The notes under the pieces are model-generated. The model saw nothing but the letters and a program-made list of their open reading frames with translations, did not search any database and was not told the DNA's origin. The translations under genes and the position numbers were made by a program. Of a stretch of 64,000 nucleotides of DNA, positions 8,323 through 16,087 are shown one piece after another. Each line of letters opens with the position of its first letter. The first letter of the stretch is position 1. The DNA comes from Chloracidobacterium sp. (GTDB taxonomy: Bacteria > Acidobacteriota > Blastocatellia > Chloracidobacteriales > Chloracidobacteriaceae): positions 1 to 64,000 of the forward strand of contig JANWUV010000003.1 in assembly GCA_025057975.1 (NCBI GenBank), read 5' to 3'.

Positions 8323-9420
8323 TCACCCGAAGAAGATGTCAAACGGTGAGTAACTGCCTTTGCAGATACCCTCGGCCCACGCTTTGTAGCGTCCGCCCGT
8401 AAACACACGGACGTTCTCCGCAACGCGATCCCACTCAAAGCTGTTGGCCGTCTCGATGAACTTCTTCCCCTTCGGAATGGACACTTTGAAGCGAATGCTT
8501 AGATCGGCCGGCTCAGAGTTGACGGCGATGCCGTGGTGCGCCAGTGGGACGAGCGGGTGGTTGAGCACCTTCCGCTTGCCGCCCTCAATCGGAACAGAAA
8601 AGCCCGGCAACTCCACGAACAACTTAACCTCAATCCCTTGGACGCTGGCGTTGAAGTTGCCTTGCAGCCGTGCAACGCGGCCGCCTTGATTGACCGGCTT
8701 GCCCAAGCCATCAATCGGGAAAAGTTCAAGCCAACGGCTGATGGAGTCCACAATCCCCGTGCCGCCGCCAGCAAACCGGAAGTCAATGCGGGATTTTTCA
8801 CCGCCTTCGATTTCGGAGAAGTAGTACACGTCAATATTGTCAAGGCTTTGCCCAGTTTGCTCCAGCGCATTCCACAACGGCCCAATCAGCCACACGTCCT
8901 TGATGTAGTCGCCAAAGTTGGGCGAGTTGCGGAAGGCATCCTGCATTTCCAGCCACGTATCAATGACTTCTTCGCTATCCAGCGGGACGCGCACCGACAG
9001 GTCATGGAAGAGATTGCCGCACAACAGGCGCTGCTTGCGCGCGATGATGTTGTCGTCAATCGCCTTCGACCGCCAGTAGCGCAGGCAATCCACGACGCCC
9101 TCAAACTCAAAGCGATGTGAAAACTTCCCAACCGTGATTTTGCCGTCGCCAGCGGCGACACGGCGCGTCGGCGACTCGTTGGCGATGTCGGTTTCACCTT
9201 CAACACGGCCTAGAATGCCGTCCACAATGGACTGCCCAAAGAAGGTGAGCCGTACCACGTCGTCCTCGATCTTCTTGGCTTCGAGTTTGAGTTCGCCGTC
9301 AATCGGCAACAGCGGCGAAGCCGAAGGAACATTGGAAATGCGGGCTTCCGCCCGAAGTGTACCCCAACCAGTAGCGTCAAGGTCGAGGTCGTAGTTTGCA
9401 GTGGTGAGTTTGCTTCCCAT
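8323..9420 (-). CDS. fmoA: Fenna-Matthews-Olson bacteriochlorophyll a antenna protein
   Basis: A 365-residue protein, the usual FMO length (about 366). ATG 9420 has GGAG upstream at the right distance. Blocks known from green sulfur bacterial FMO are recognisable: PSASPLLPIDGELKLEA, FGQSIVDGILG, DIANESPTRRV, VGKFSHRFEFEGVV, VPLDSEEVIDTWLEMQDA, WLIGPLWNALEQTGQ, GIVDSISRWLELFP, SQGIEVK-type QGIEVKLFVELPGFSV, LNHPLVPLAHHGIAV and the C-terminal EGICKGSY. FMO is a trimer with seven to eight bacteriochlorophyll a per monomer and sits between the chlorosome baseplate and the reaction centre on the cytoplasmic face. The cysteine near position 49 of green sulfur proteins is Gly42 here, while Cys353 is kept. 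The upstream spacer to pscB holds strong hairpins. The identification is very secure. Confidence 0.97.
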   Translation of the reverse strand: MGSKLTTANYDLDLDATGWGTLRAEARISNVPSASPLLPIDGELKLEAKKIEDDVVRLTFFGQSIVDGILGRVEGETDIANESPTRRVAAGDGKITVGKFSHRFEFEGVVDCLRYWRSKAIDDNIIARKQRLLCGNLFHDLSVRVPLDSEEVIDTWLEMQDAFRNSPNFGDYIKDVWLIGPLWNALEQTGQSLDNIDVYYFSEIEGGEKSRIDFRFAGGGTGIVDSISRWLELFPIDGLGKPVNQGGRVARLQGNFNASVQGIEVKLFVELPGFSVPIEGGKRKVLNHPLVPLAHHGIAVNSEPADLSIRFKVSIPKGKKFIETANSFEWDRVAENVRVFTGGRYKAWAEGICKGSYSPFDIFFG

Positions 9421-9453
9421 ACGGCGGTCTCCTGCAAGGGATAAGAAAATCAC

Positions 9454-9483
9454 CGGCCGGCAGGCGGCGCGACGCGCCGGCCG
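9454..9483 (-). other. GC-rich hairpin just upstream of fmoA
   Basis: CGGCCGGC (9454-9461) and GCCGGCCG (9476-9483) form a perfect 8-bp stem that can be extended inward. In the minus-strand transcript it is followed by a T-rich stretch (TGATTTTCTT) and then the fmoA ribosome site. It may act as a leaky terminator or as an RNA-processing or stability element between pscB and fmoA. Confidence 0.5.
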
Positions 9484-9582
9484 CAATCGCCCGTTTCGTA
9501 TTGGCGGGCGGCGGATTACTGCTGTGCAGGGGACGCAAAAATGTGGAAACCGTGCTTTCGGGACGGGGCTTCCATCCGTCCG

Positions 9583-9611
9583 GCCGCCGCAGCCGAGTGG
9601 GCTGCGGCGGC
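9583..9611 (-). other. Perfect 12-bp stem-loop in the pscB-fmoA spacer
   Basis: GCCGCCGCAGCC (9583-9594) and GGCTGCGGCGGC (9600-9611) form a perfect inverted repeat with a 5-base loop. No T-run follows in either direction, so it is more likely an RNA stabiliser or pause site than a classical terminator. Confidence 0.55.
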
Positions 9612-9635
9612 GTCTCCGGGGGTTGGTTGTCTACC

Positions 9636-9665
9636 GTGTGGAACGTCGCGGGGGCGTTCTCACAC
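9636..9665 (-). other. Stem-loop directly after the pscB stop
   Basis: GTGTGGAACG (9636-9645) pairs with CGTTC-T-CACAC (9655-9665) with one bulged base and a 9-base loop. It begins 12 bases after the pscB stop codon. Probably a 3' end stabilising structure of the pscA-pscB message. Confidence 0.45.
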
Positions 9666-9677
9666 TTCCAAGTTACT

Positions 9678-10184
9678 TCACAAAATCGATCCGATTCGCG
9701 TCAATTCATCCCGCTGACGCCAGTATGGTTCGTCCACCATTTCGATGTGCAGGTAATCCTCCATGTACTGCGTCCGCGAGACGCCGCCTTCCGTGAAGAC
9801 CACCGCGTCGGTCGGACACGTTCCGGCGACAAAGCACAACGAGCAACTAATGCACCGGGTTTGGTCAATCCAGTAGGTTTCGCCGCCGTCCAAGACGGCT
9901 TCCACGTCGCGCGGCAGAATGGCGTTGACTTTGGGCGGACACTCATCCGTACAGTAGCCGCAGCCGATGCACAGCTCTTCGATGATCGTGTAAATCTGCC
10001 GCTCGCGCTTCTTCTTGGGCGGCGCAGCCTTCGGCCGCGACAACCGACTCGGCGGCCCTGGAATCGGCGGCGGGGCGACTTTCGCCGCCGCCTTGGCGGC
10101 TGCCTTGGCGGGGGCTTTGGCGGCCGCCTTCGCAGGCGCTTTCGCCGCAGCGTCATTGGTTGTTTCCAACTTTTCGTCTGCCAT
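9678..10184 (-). CDS. pscB: Reaction-centre iron-sulfur subunit PscB (F_A/F_B protein)
   Basis: A 168-residue protein. ATG 10184 (MADEKLETTND) has GAAAGG upstream. The first 60 residues are an Ala/Lys/Pro-rich flexible arm with repeated AKAPAKAAAK units, as also seen at the N-terminus of green sulfur PscB. Two [4Fe-4S] sites follow: Cys72-x2-Cys75-x2-Cys78-x3-Cys82 and Cys111-x2-Cys114-x2-Cys117-x5-Cys123. The second, spaced Cys-x5-Cys, is the pattern found in PscB rather than in PsaC. The protein binds the stromal (cytoplasmic) side of the PscA dimer, taking electrons from F_X and passing them to ferredoxin. It lies 175 bases after pscA with a hairpin in between. The function is secure from motif and context. 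Confidence 0.95.
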   Translation of the reverse strand: MADEKLETTNDAAAKAPAKAAAKAPAKAAAKAAAKVAPPPIPGPPSRLSRPKAAPPKKKRERQIYTIIEELCIGCGYCTDECPPKVNAILPRDVEAVLDGGETYWIDQTRCISCSLCFVAGTCPTDAVVFTEGGVSRTQYMEDYLHIEMVDEPYWRQRDELTRIGSIL

Positions 10185-10220
10185 GGTGACTTTGCCTTTC
10201 ACACCGGGAGATGACGGATA

Positions 10221-10247
10221 CTTTTTTCAAGCCCCGTGTTGAAAAAA
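10221..10247 (-). other. AT-rich stem-loop in the pscB leader
   Basis: TTTTTTCAA (10222-10230) and TTGAAAAAA (10239-10247) form a 9-bp stem with loop GCCCCGTG, about 37 bases upstream of the pscB start. On the minus strand the structure is followed by another A/T-poor stretch, so termination there is doubtful; it may influence processing or translation of pscB. Confidence 0.4.
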
Positions 10248-10311
10248 TGTCCATAACCATCACCGGCGGCAATGTGAACTTTGTCACAGGACTCGGCGTA
10301 CAGCTGCGAAA

Positions 10312-10353
10312 GCGTCGGCGGCGTTTGGGCGACACGCCGTGCGCCGCCGACGC
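10312..10353 (-). terminator. Strong stem-loop right after pscA (partial terminator or mRNA stabiliser)
   Basis: GCGTCGGCGGCG (10312-10323) and CGCCGCCGACGC (10342-10353) make a perfect 12-bp stem with an 18-base loop. It begins 6 bases after the pscA stop codon in the direction of transcription. Only TTTC follows, so it is at most a weak terminator. A structure here would favour pscA over the downstream genes, in line with two PscA per complex. Confidence 0.5.
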
Positions 10354-10359
10354 GCTCCG

Positions 10360-12957
10360 CTAACGATTTTGGAAGAAACCATCAGCGAAGTAGAGGAACA
10401 CCAACACGAACGTTCCCGTGTAGAAGAAGACTGTTCCCCAGAGTTTCGCCGTCGCCAAGTTTGAGACCGGGAAGCGCACTTCCTGAAGCGTCTTGATACC
10501 CAGCCGCTTGCCCACCAGTCGCACCCACCGACTCTGGATGTCGCCGCCTTCGGCACGGGAGCCGCGATCCTTGAACCAGAGCGCAAAGCTCACGAACCAG
10601 ATGAGGTGTCCCAGCAGCAACATGGCTGTCAGGTGGTTGTCCGTCCAAATCCAAGTGGTTTCGTTCCACATGTAGAGGAACACACCGCCCGTGTGACTGA
10701 TGTTGTGCGTGAGGTAGTACGCCTCGTTGCCGCGCGCCATCATGGTCGCAATCCAGCCGCCGTCGAGATACCAAGCAATTGCCGACAGCGGTTTGATGGA
10801 GAACAGGATGCAGAACCACATCTGATCCTGAATCGAGACGCCGCACGTCCCGCCTTTGACCGGCCCGATGCAGGGGAAGTCCGGCGACTGCTTGCGCCAT
10901 TCAAAGTCCCGATACCACGGGCTTTGGTAGTTGTGGAAAGCAATGCGCAGCAGCGGAATGAAGCCGAACAGCCACCCACCGATCATCAGCCAGAAGAAGA
11001 TCGCGTCGTTGATTTCGCCGTCTCGATGCTGGTCGCGCAGGTTCGAGTAGAGCACCGCCGGCGTGCTTTCTAGGCGCTCACGCCAAGCCAGCAGGTTGGC
11101 ATGGGCCTTTTCCAACGTTGGTCGGAACTCATCAAGAGCCGCTTGCGCGCGCTTTTTCTCCTCCTCGGTTTTGGCGTCGTCAACGGCGTTCAGCAGTGAA
11201 ACCGCCTTGAGGTGCGCCGCCAAGTAATCACTCCGCGCTTTCTTATCACCTTCCACCGTCTTCTGGTTCTGGAGATACCAGATGCCTTTGTCTACCCAGA
11301 AGAGCGGATTGACCTTGCGCAGGAAGTGCGTCCAACTTCCCCACTGTACAGCGTACAGTTTGGGCTGCCCCCACTCCGGCATGTAGTTGATTTCTTCAAT
11401 GGTCGTGAAGCTGTAGGTTGGCGACGACCCGATGCCCAGTTCTTCGTTGAGAATTCGGTCACCAACCTGCAAGTTGCGCGCTTTGACCAGTTTAGCCGTT
11501 CCGTCGGGGTTGGTGAGCCACTCACCGCCAGCTGTCGGGTCCCACGGATTCTTCGGACGGAAGACGCGGTAGCCGATATTGCCGGCTTCACCATCCATCT
11601 GAATGGCGCGGTAGGAGCGGAACTGATAGATGCCGAAGTTGAGGTCAAGCTCGGCACCGGTGTTCCAGCAGATCATCCCGTAGCCAAAGACGACGGTCAC
11701 GAAGCTGACGAACATCGTCGTCCCGACAATTTTGGTCTGGAGGTCGGGGTTCTGGAACCACGTAATGAACTTCGAGCGCGCCTGTTTGTAAGCGCCGGAG
11801 ATGTTCAGCCCGTGCAGATACTGCCCGCCGTGGAAGACGCCCGCCGCCACGTAGAGCAAGCCCACCTGAACGTGGTTGAACGTGATCATGTTGTGAATCA
11901 TCCGACCGGGATTGACGATTTTCTTCCCGTAGATGATGACGTTCATGTCGTTGAGGATCAGGTATGACGGGTGGTTGCGCAGCGCGAGGAAGCCCACAAT
12001 CGCCAGCGCGAAGCTCACATACCCGATAGCCGTCAGGTGAACGTGAAAGACGGCCTTGGTGTCCTCCAGGTGCGTAATGTTGATGCTGCGCGGCGGCCGA
12101 TACCACCAGTACGCGCCCAACGCGATGAACAACACACCCCAGACAAAACACATCGTCGTTTCGCCGTTGATGGTGTTCATCGGGTGCATGACCTGCTGGA
12201 GGTACGGGTCATACCAGCCATACGGGAACGGCGCCTGCTCAATCGGCATCATCCCGTTCGGCGTCATCACCTGCGCTGGTTGCAGGGGAACAGGCGGCTT
12301 ATCGAGCACGAACCACAGGACGAAACCCCAGATGAAAAACAGCAGGCCGATGTAGATGGTGTGCGGACTGAGGGCGTCGGCGTAGGTTCGCCTGAGAATC
12401 TTCCACGGCGTGTTCGCAAAGCTGCCCCACGGCAGGCCGACCTTGTACCATGGCCCGTCCGGCGTAAACCACTTGATCTGACATAGCCTTTTCAGACCAG
12501 GCACGTAAGGCAGCAGCCAGAAGATTTCGCCAATCGTAGCGCCGCCGCGCGCACCGTAGTAGTGCGCCGCGCCAGCGTAAATCAGCCACAGCCCCAACCC
12601 AATATGGAACGATCCCCAACCGAAGAGCCGAAAATCGGTCATCGTAAGGGGATACTGCCCGAAGAAGGGTAGGTGCTTGGTGCTAAACTCGCCGATGAGC
12701 GGCAGCCAGACCTTCTGGATCTGCTCGGTGTCGTACGGATCGTAAATCCCCAGTGAAATGAGACGCGGCCGCAGCGTGATGTTGACGTAGCCGTCATTCC
12801 ACATCGTCATACTAGCGTAGAAGTACGTCCCGATCAGACATGCCAGTCCACCAATCAACATCATGTGCGCGCCGAAAATGCGCTCCGGCGGCATCGGTAG
12901 TTCCAGTTTCTGGTACCACCGCTTCACCCCGTTGGCGTAGGACGAAAAACTGGCCAT
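10360..12957 (-). CDS. pscA: Homodimeric type-I photosynthetic reaction-centre core protein PscA
   Basis: An 865-residue membrane protein. ATG 12957 (MASFSSYANG) has GAGGGAG six bases upstream; the TTG two codons earlier has no spacing. Many hydrophobic helices fit the eleven-helix type-I plan: six antenna helices in the N-terminal part, and five electron-transfer helices after about residue 600. The hallmark is the F_X loop FPCIGPVKGGTCGVS near residues 694-708, where Cys696 and Cys705 from each monomer hold the interpolypeptide [4Fe-4S] cluster, like PsaA/PsaB. A hydrophilic insert (about residues 430-640) enlarges the periplasmic side. Histidine-rich helices (for example FNHVQVGLLYVAAGVFHGG) supply chlorophyll ligands. 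As a single gene it forms a homodimer. It is the first gene of the cluster, transcribed away from pdxT. Confidence 0.97.
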   Translation of the reverse strand: MASFSSYANGVKRWYQKLELPMPPERIFGAHMMLIGGLACLIGTYFYASMTMWNDGYVNITLRPRLISLGIYDPYDTEQIQKVWLPLIGEFSTKHLPFFGQYPLTMTDFRLFGWGSFHIGLGLWLIYAGAAHYYGARGGATIGEIFWLLPYVPGLKRLCQIKWFTPDGPWYKVGLPWGSFANTPWKILRRTYADALSPHTIYIGLLFFIWGFVLWFVLDKPPVPLQPAQVMTPNGMMPIEQAPFPYGWYDPYLQQVMHPMNTINGETTMCFVWGVLFIALGAYWWYRPPRSINITHLEDTKAVFHVHLTAIGYVSFALAIVGFLALRNHPSYLILNDMNVIIYGKKIVNPGRMIHNMITFNHVQVGLLYVAAGVFHGGQYLHGLNISGAYKQARSKFITWFQNPDLQTKIVGTTMFVSFVTVVFGYGMICWNTGAELDLNFGIYQFRSYRAIQMDGEAGNIGYRVFRPKNPWDPTAGGEWLTNPDGTAKLVKARNLQVGDRILNEELGIGSSPTYSFTTIEEINYMPEWGQPKLYAVQWGSWTHFLRKVNPLFWVDKGIWYLQNQKTVEGDKKARSDYLAAHLKAVSLLNAVDDAKTEEEKKRAQAALDEFRPTLEKAHANLLAWRERLESTPAVLYSNLRDQHRDGEINDAIFFWLMIGGWLFGFIPLLRIAFHNYQSPWYRDFEWRKQSPDFPCIGPVKGGTCGVSIQDQMWFCILFSIKPLSAIAWYLDGGWIATMMARGNEAYYLTHNISHTGGVFLYMWNETTWIWTDNHLTAMLLLGHLIWFVSFALWFKDRGSRAEGGDIQSRWVRLVGKRLGIKTLQEVRFPVSNLATAKLWGTVFFYTGTFVLVFLYFADGFFQNR

Positions 12958-13348
12958 ATGCAACTCCCTCTGTAGAGGACTCTCTCACCAACCGCGCCAC
13001 AACCACGCGCGGCGTCGTCAACAGCTTGACTTCACGGGGACGTTGAAGCGGGGACGGAAGCGAAGGACGGCGCGAAAACGGCCGTTGCGGGACCCTTGCC
13101 GTCGCCCGTTTATTCGAGGAATCGGTATCCAAAGAATTCGTGCAGAGCGTATGAATCGCGTCGGGCGAACGCGCATATCCCGTGATGGTTTCAACCTACT
13201 TTGGCGTTAAACCAAGGTCAAACATTACTTCGGCGTCAGGGTTTAGCGCTGCTTTGCGCCCGTCATGGCCTGATGGTCGAGACAAAGTTGGCGGGGCTTC
13301 CGTCGGCGTGGTAGCGTGTTTGACGCTGATCCGTGAAAGCGAAACGCT
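12958..13348. promoter_or_regulatory. Divergent control region between pscA and pdxT
   Basis: About 390 bases with no gene. It must contain the promoter of the reaction-centre cluster (leftward) and that of pdxT (rightward). A TTGAAA at about 13190 on the minus strand is a weak -35 candidate, and TTGACG at 13319 on the plus strand lies close to pdxT, but no convincing -10 box accompanies either. The pscA ribosome site GAGGGAG lies at its left edge. Confidence 0.5.
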
Positions 13349-13960
13349 ATGACAAGCGGTTTTCCAGTGATTGGCATTCTCAGTCTTCAGGGCGATTTTG
13401 CCGCCCATGCCCGGACGCTGGAACGCGCCGGTGCGACGCCGCGTTTCATCCGTCGAATTCGCGAGTTGGAAACCGTGTCGGGACTGATTCTACCGGGCGG
13501 CGAAAGCACGACGATGCTGCGCTTCCTGCAGGCTGAGCCGTGGTTTGACGCCCTGCGCGATTTTGCAGCGTCGGGACGGACACTGTTTGGGACATGCGCG
13601 GGGGCGATTTTGCTGGCCCGTACGGTGACGCACCCTATGCAAGCGTCGCTAGGGTTGTTGGACATTACAGTTCGACGCAACGGCTACGGTCGCCAAATTG
13701 ACAGTTTCACAGCGACCACGACGCTTCCAGTCATCGGTTCCGCCCCTTTTGAACTGGTCTTCATCCGTGCGCCCATCATTGATTCGGTCGGAGCGGGCGT
13801 TGAGGTGTTGGCCGAGTACGGCGGACACCCGGTGTGGGTGCGGCAGGGATTGGTCCATGCGGCGACTTTCCACCCCGAAATGACCGACGATACCCGCCTG
13901 CACCGGTTTGTTTTTGGTTTGATGGAGACCGAGACAAAACAAAACGGCGCGTCACACTGA
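13349..13960 (+). CDS. pdxT: Pyridoxal 5'-phosphate synthase glutaminase subunit PdxT
   Basis: A 203-residue class-I glutamine amidotransferase. It releases ammonia from glutamine for PdxS, which builds pyridoxal 5'-phosphate. Visible motifs are GILSLQGDFAAHARTLERAG, LILPGGESTTMLRF (oxyanion region), LFGTCAGAILLAR with the nucleophile Cys, and the His-Glu pair in FHPEM. Length fits the family (about 190-200). PdxS, usually adjacent, is not in the window. The 3' end of the gene itself forms half of a strong terminator hairpin. Confidence 0.95.
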   Translation: MTSGFPVIGILSLQGDFAAHARTLERAGATPRFIRRIRELETVSGLILPGGESTTMLRFLQAEPWFDALRDFAASGRTLFGTCAGAILLARTVTHPMQASLGLLDITVRRNGYGRQIDSFTATTTLPVIGSAPFELVFIRAPIIDSVGAGVEVLAEYGGHPVWVRQGLVHAATFHPEMTDDTRLHRFVFGLMETETKQNGASH

Positions 13961-13971
13961 CGCGCCGTTTT
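13941..13971. terminator. Bidirectional Rho-independent terminator between pdxT and tRNA-Leu
   Basis: AAAACGGCGCGTCA (13941-13954) and TGACGCGCCGTTTT (13958-13971) form a perfect 14-bp stem with a 3-base loop. It has an A-run on one side and a T-run on the other, so it can work in both directions. It includes the last codons and stop of pdxT. Confidence 0.85.
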
Positions 13972-13978
13972 GATGGAG

Positions 13979-14058
<80 letters not shown>

Positions 14059-14097
14059 AGCAGTGAGCGGACGCTATGCCTGCGCCGCCCCAAAATG

Positions 14098-14619
14098 TCA
14101 TTTTTGAGTCCCCGCCGACTTCTCTGTCTTCGGCGTGGAAGCGCCGCCAGCGCTCTTTGGCGCTTCGGACTTCTTGTCGCCTTCCGGCTTACCGGCGTCT
14201 TTCGGCTCACTGTTTTTCGGCCCCTCGCCTTTCGGCTGCTCGCCAGCGTTACCTTTCGGCTGCTCACCAGCGTTCGCAGCAGGCGCGGCGTCACTGCCTT
14301 CCTTCTTGTCTTCCGGTTTTTTGTCTCCCGGCTTTTCTTCCTTCTTAGGCGGCGGCTCGTCCCTGATGCCCGAAGCGACAGAGCGCGGCGCTAGCACGCC
14401 CGGCACGGAGAACACAAAAGCCAGCGCCATAAACAACCCCATGAGAACGAATGTCGCACGCTCAAGGGGTTTCTGCGCCCCGCGCGGGCCGAAGGCCGTC
14501 TGACTGCCGCCGCCGAACAAGGCAATGTCACCTTTCCCCGGCTGGAGCAGCACGACACCAATCAGCAAAAGGCAAACGATGACAAAGAGCGCATAGAGAA
14601 CGTAAGCATACCAGGGCAT
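14098..14619 (-). CDS. secG: Preprotein translocase subunit SecG with long charged C-terminal tail
   Basis: A 173-residue protein. The first 75 residues are a normal SecG: one membrane helix ([19 protein letters not shown]), the conserved loop [21 protein letters not shown], and a second helix ending near residue 78. SecG assists SecYE-mediated export. The last 95 residues are an unusual low-complexity tail rich in Lys, Glu, Pro, Gly and Ala, with a direct repeat of NAGEQPKG. Tails of this kind occur in some acidobacterial and planctomycete SecG, but this one is longer than the core. It lies downstream of tpiA, the common tpiA-secG order. Confidence 0.92.
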   Translation of the reverse strand: MPWYAYVLYALFVIVCLLLIGVVLLQPGKGDIALFGGGSQTAFGPRGAQKPLERATFVLMGLFMALAFVFSVPGVLAPRSVASGIRDEPPPKKEEKPGDKKPEDKKEGSDAAPAANAGEQPKGNAGEQPKGEGPKNSEPKDAGKPEGDKKSEAPKSAGGASTPKTEKSAGTQK

Positions 14620-14649
14620 TGACCTGAATTCACCCCACCGACCGCCTCA

Positions 14650-15453
14650 CTACTGTCCGAGTTTCACCCCATCGCCTTTCGTAGCCGCTTGACAGAAGCG
14701 CCGAATGAGCTCCGCGAAGCCGTCTGGAGACAAACTTGCACCGCCGACTAACGCGCCGTCTACATCGGGTTGCGAGGAAAAGCCCGCAATGTTGTCGGCC
14801 GTTACGCTTCCACCGTACAGAATGCGTAACGCCTCCGCCGCCGCAGCCCCGAAGCACGCTTCCCAAACCGCACGTACGCGCTGGTGCATTCCTTGGGCTT
14901 GCTCCGGCGACGCCGCCTGACCGGTGCCGATGGCCCAGACCGGCTCATAGGCGACAACTATACGGTGCGCGTCGGCGTCTGTCAACGCATCCGCTATCGC
15001 AAGCAGTTGCCTTTCCACCACCTCTGACGCCTTACCCGCTTCACGTTCGGACAAGGTTTCGCCAACACAGGCTACCGGAAGTAGGCTGGCCGCCAGCGCC
15101 CGCCGCACCTTGGCAGCGACGACGGCGTCCGTCTCGCCGTAGTAGCGGCGTCGCTCGGAGTGGCCGATAATGACCCCGTGACAGCCGACGGCTTGGAGCA
15201 TTTCCGCCGAAACTTCACCTGTGAACGCTCCAAAGGGGCCTTCCGCCGCCACATTTTGTGCAAAGATTTGCAGCGCTGTCTCCTGTACCGCCGCCTGCAT
15301 TGCGGCTAGCGCTACAAAAGCAGGCGCAATGCCGACCTCGCAGCCGGTAAGATGAGCGAGGTGGGGCTTGAACGCCATAAGGTAAGACACCGCCTCCGCG
15401 ACGGTTTTGTGCATTTTCCAGTTTCCGATGATGAGCGGTATACGGTGGGCCAT
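14650..15453 (-). CDS. tpiA: Triosephosphate isomerase
   Basis: A 267-residue enzyme that interconverts dihydroxyacetone phosphate and glyceraldehyde 3-phosphate in glycolysis and carbon fixation. Catalytic landmarks are Lys in IIGNWKMHK, His in IIGHSERR, Glu in VAYEPVWAIGTGQAASPEQA, and the phosphate-binding ILYGGSVTADN and DGALVGGASL. I start it at ATG 15453 (MAHRIPLIIGNWKMHK), which matches the family N-terminus; the open frame extends to 15570 but without family residues. secG follows after 30 bases. Confidence 0.96.
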   Translation of the reverse strand: MAHRIPLIIGNWKMHKTVAEAVSYLMAFKPHLAHLTGCEVGIAPAFVALAAMQAAVQETALQIFAQNVAAEGPFGAFTGEVSAEMLQAVGCHGVIIGHSERRRYYGETDAVVAAKVRRALAASLLPVACVGETLSEREAGKASEVVERQLLAIADALTDADAHRIVVAYEPVWAIGTGQAASPEQAQGMHQRVRAVWEACFGAAAAEALRILYGGSVTADNIAGFSSQPDVDGALVGGASLSPDGFAELIRRFCQAATKGDGVKLGQ

Positions 15454-15664
15454 CTTGATGTCCGCCAATGCGTTGGTCGTAGGTGAGTCCCCAGCGGCGC
15501 TGTAAACGCCTCGACTGAGGGCGACGTTTACCCTAATAAAAAACCAGACCCGCCGTCCCCAGTCGAGCAAACTTTTTAGACCGCTTAACCGTAACGGGGG
15601 CTGTGACGAGAAGAAAGCCGCAGAAGCGCTGAAGTCGAGCTAACCAGCGCGTCGTACGCAGCGG

Positions 15665-15718
15665 CTGGTTACGTCGCCGAACAAAGCCAGACTGGTTACG
15701 TCGCCGAACAAAGCCAGA
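15665..15718. repeat. Exact tandem duplication of 27 bp
   Basis: The 27-base unit starting CTGGTTACGTCGCCGAAC occurs at 15665-15691 and again, without a gap, at 15692-15718. It is preceded by TAACCAG (15641-15647), the reverse complement of the first bases of the unit. Because 27 is a multiple of three, the duplication keeps frames open. It lies just upstream of the broken PLDc_N gene. Confidence 0.9.
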
Positions 15719-15743
15719 GATGTAACGCAGGAGGTCGTCGCCC

Positions 15744-15925
15744 ATGAAGTTTTGTTCTGGCTGATCACAACGACGTTGTGGATTGTCGCCTTGGCGGACG
15801 CCATCCGCAGCGGAGGAACCCTTGGTCGGAAAATCATTTCCGTTGCACTCATCCTCGCCTTTCCCGTGCTTGGCCCGCTCGTGTACCTCTTTATCCTCCG
15901 GGATTGGGCGCAGGGACGCTCATAG
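15744..15925 (+). pseudogene. Small PLDc_N-like membrane protein, apparently frameshifted at its start
   Basis: An excellent ribosome site (GCAGGAGG, 15727-15734) precedes ATG 15744, but that frame ends after six codons. The frame one base over runs on to TAG 15923-15925 and encodes LFWLITTTLWIVALADAIR, then a conserved small-residue/Gly turn, a second hydrophobic helix ILAFPVLGPLVYLFIL and a charged end. This two-helix pattern with PVLGPLVY fits the PLDc_N (phospholipase D N-terminal, short membrane) family. Adding one T to the run of four T at 15750-15753 would join start and body as MKFLFWLITTTL. Either a real one-base loss or a sequence error; it is not in frame as given. Confidence 0.6.
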
Positions 15926-16087
15926 GCGCGGCTGCTGAAGCGTAGGCGCGAAACACAGACGAGGCTACAGGGGCTTCTCAGGTCCTACCTCGGAACGGTC
16001 AGCGTCTGCATCCAACGCGCCTTGAAAGGCTTTTTGGACACGCTCTAAGCTCTGTCGCGTAGTCCCGAACGGAACAACATCAAGGCG

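Noticed and set aside
12812-13132. Minus-strand frame overlapping the pscA start
   Set aside because: Out of frame with pscA, no motifs, and uses the leader region; considered non-coding.
15644-15745. Repeats at 15665-15718 as a CRISPR or att site
   Set aside because: Only two direct copies without spacers, and no cas or integrase gene nearby.
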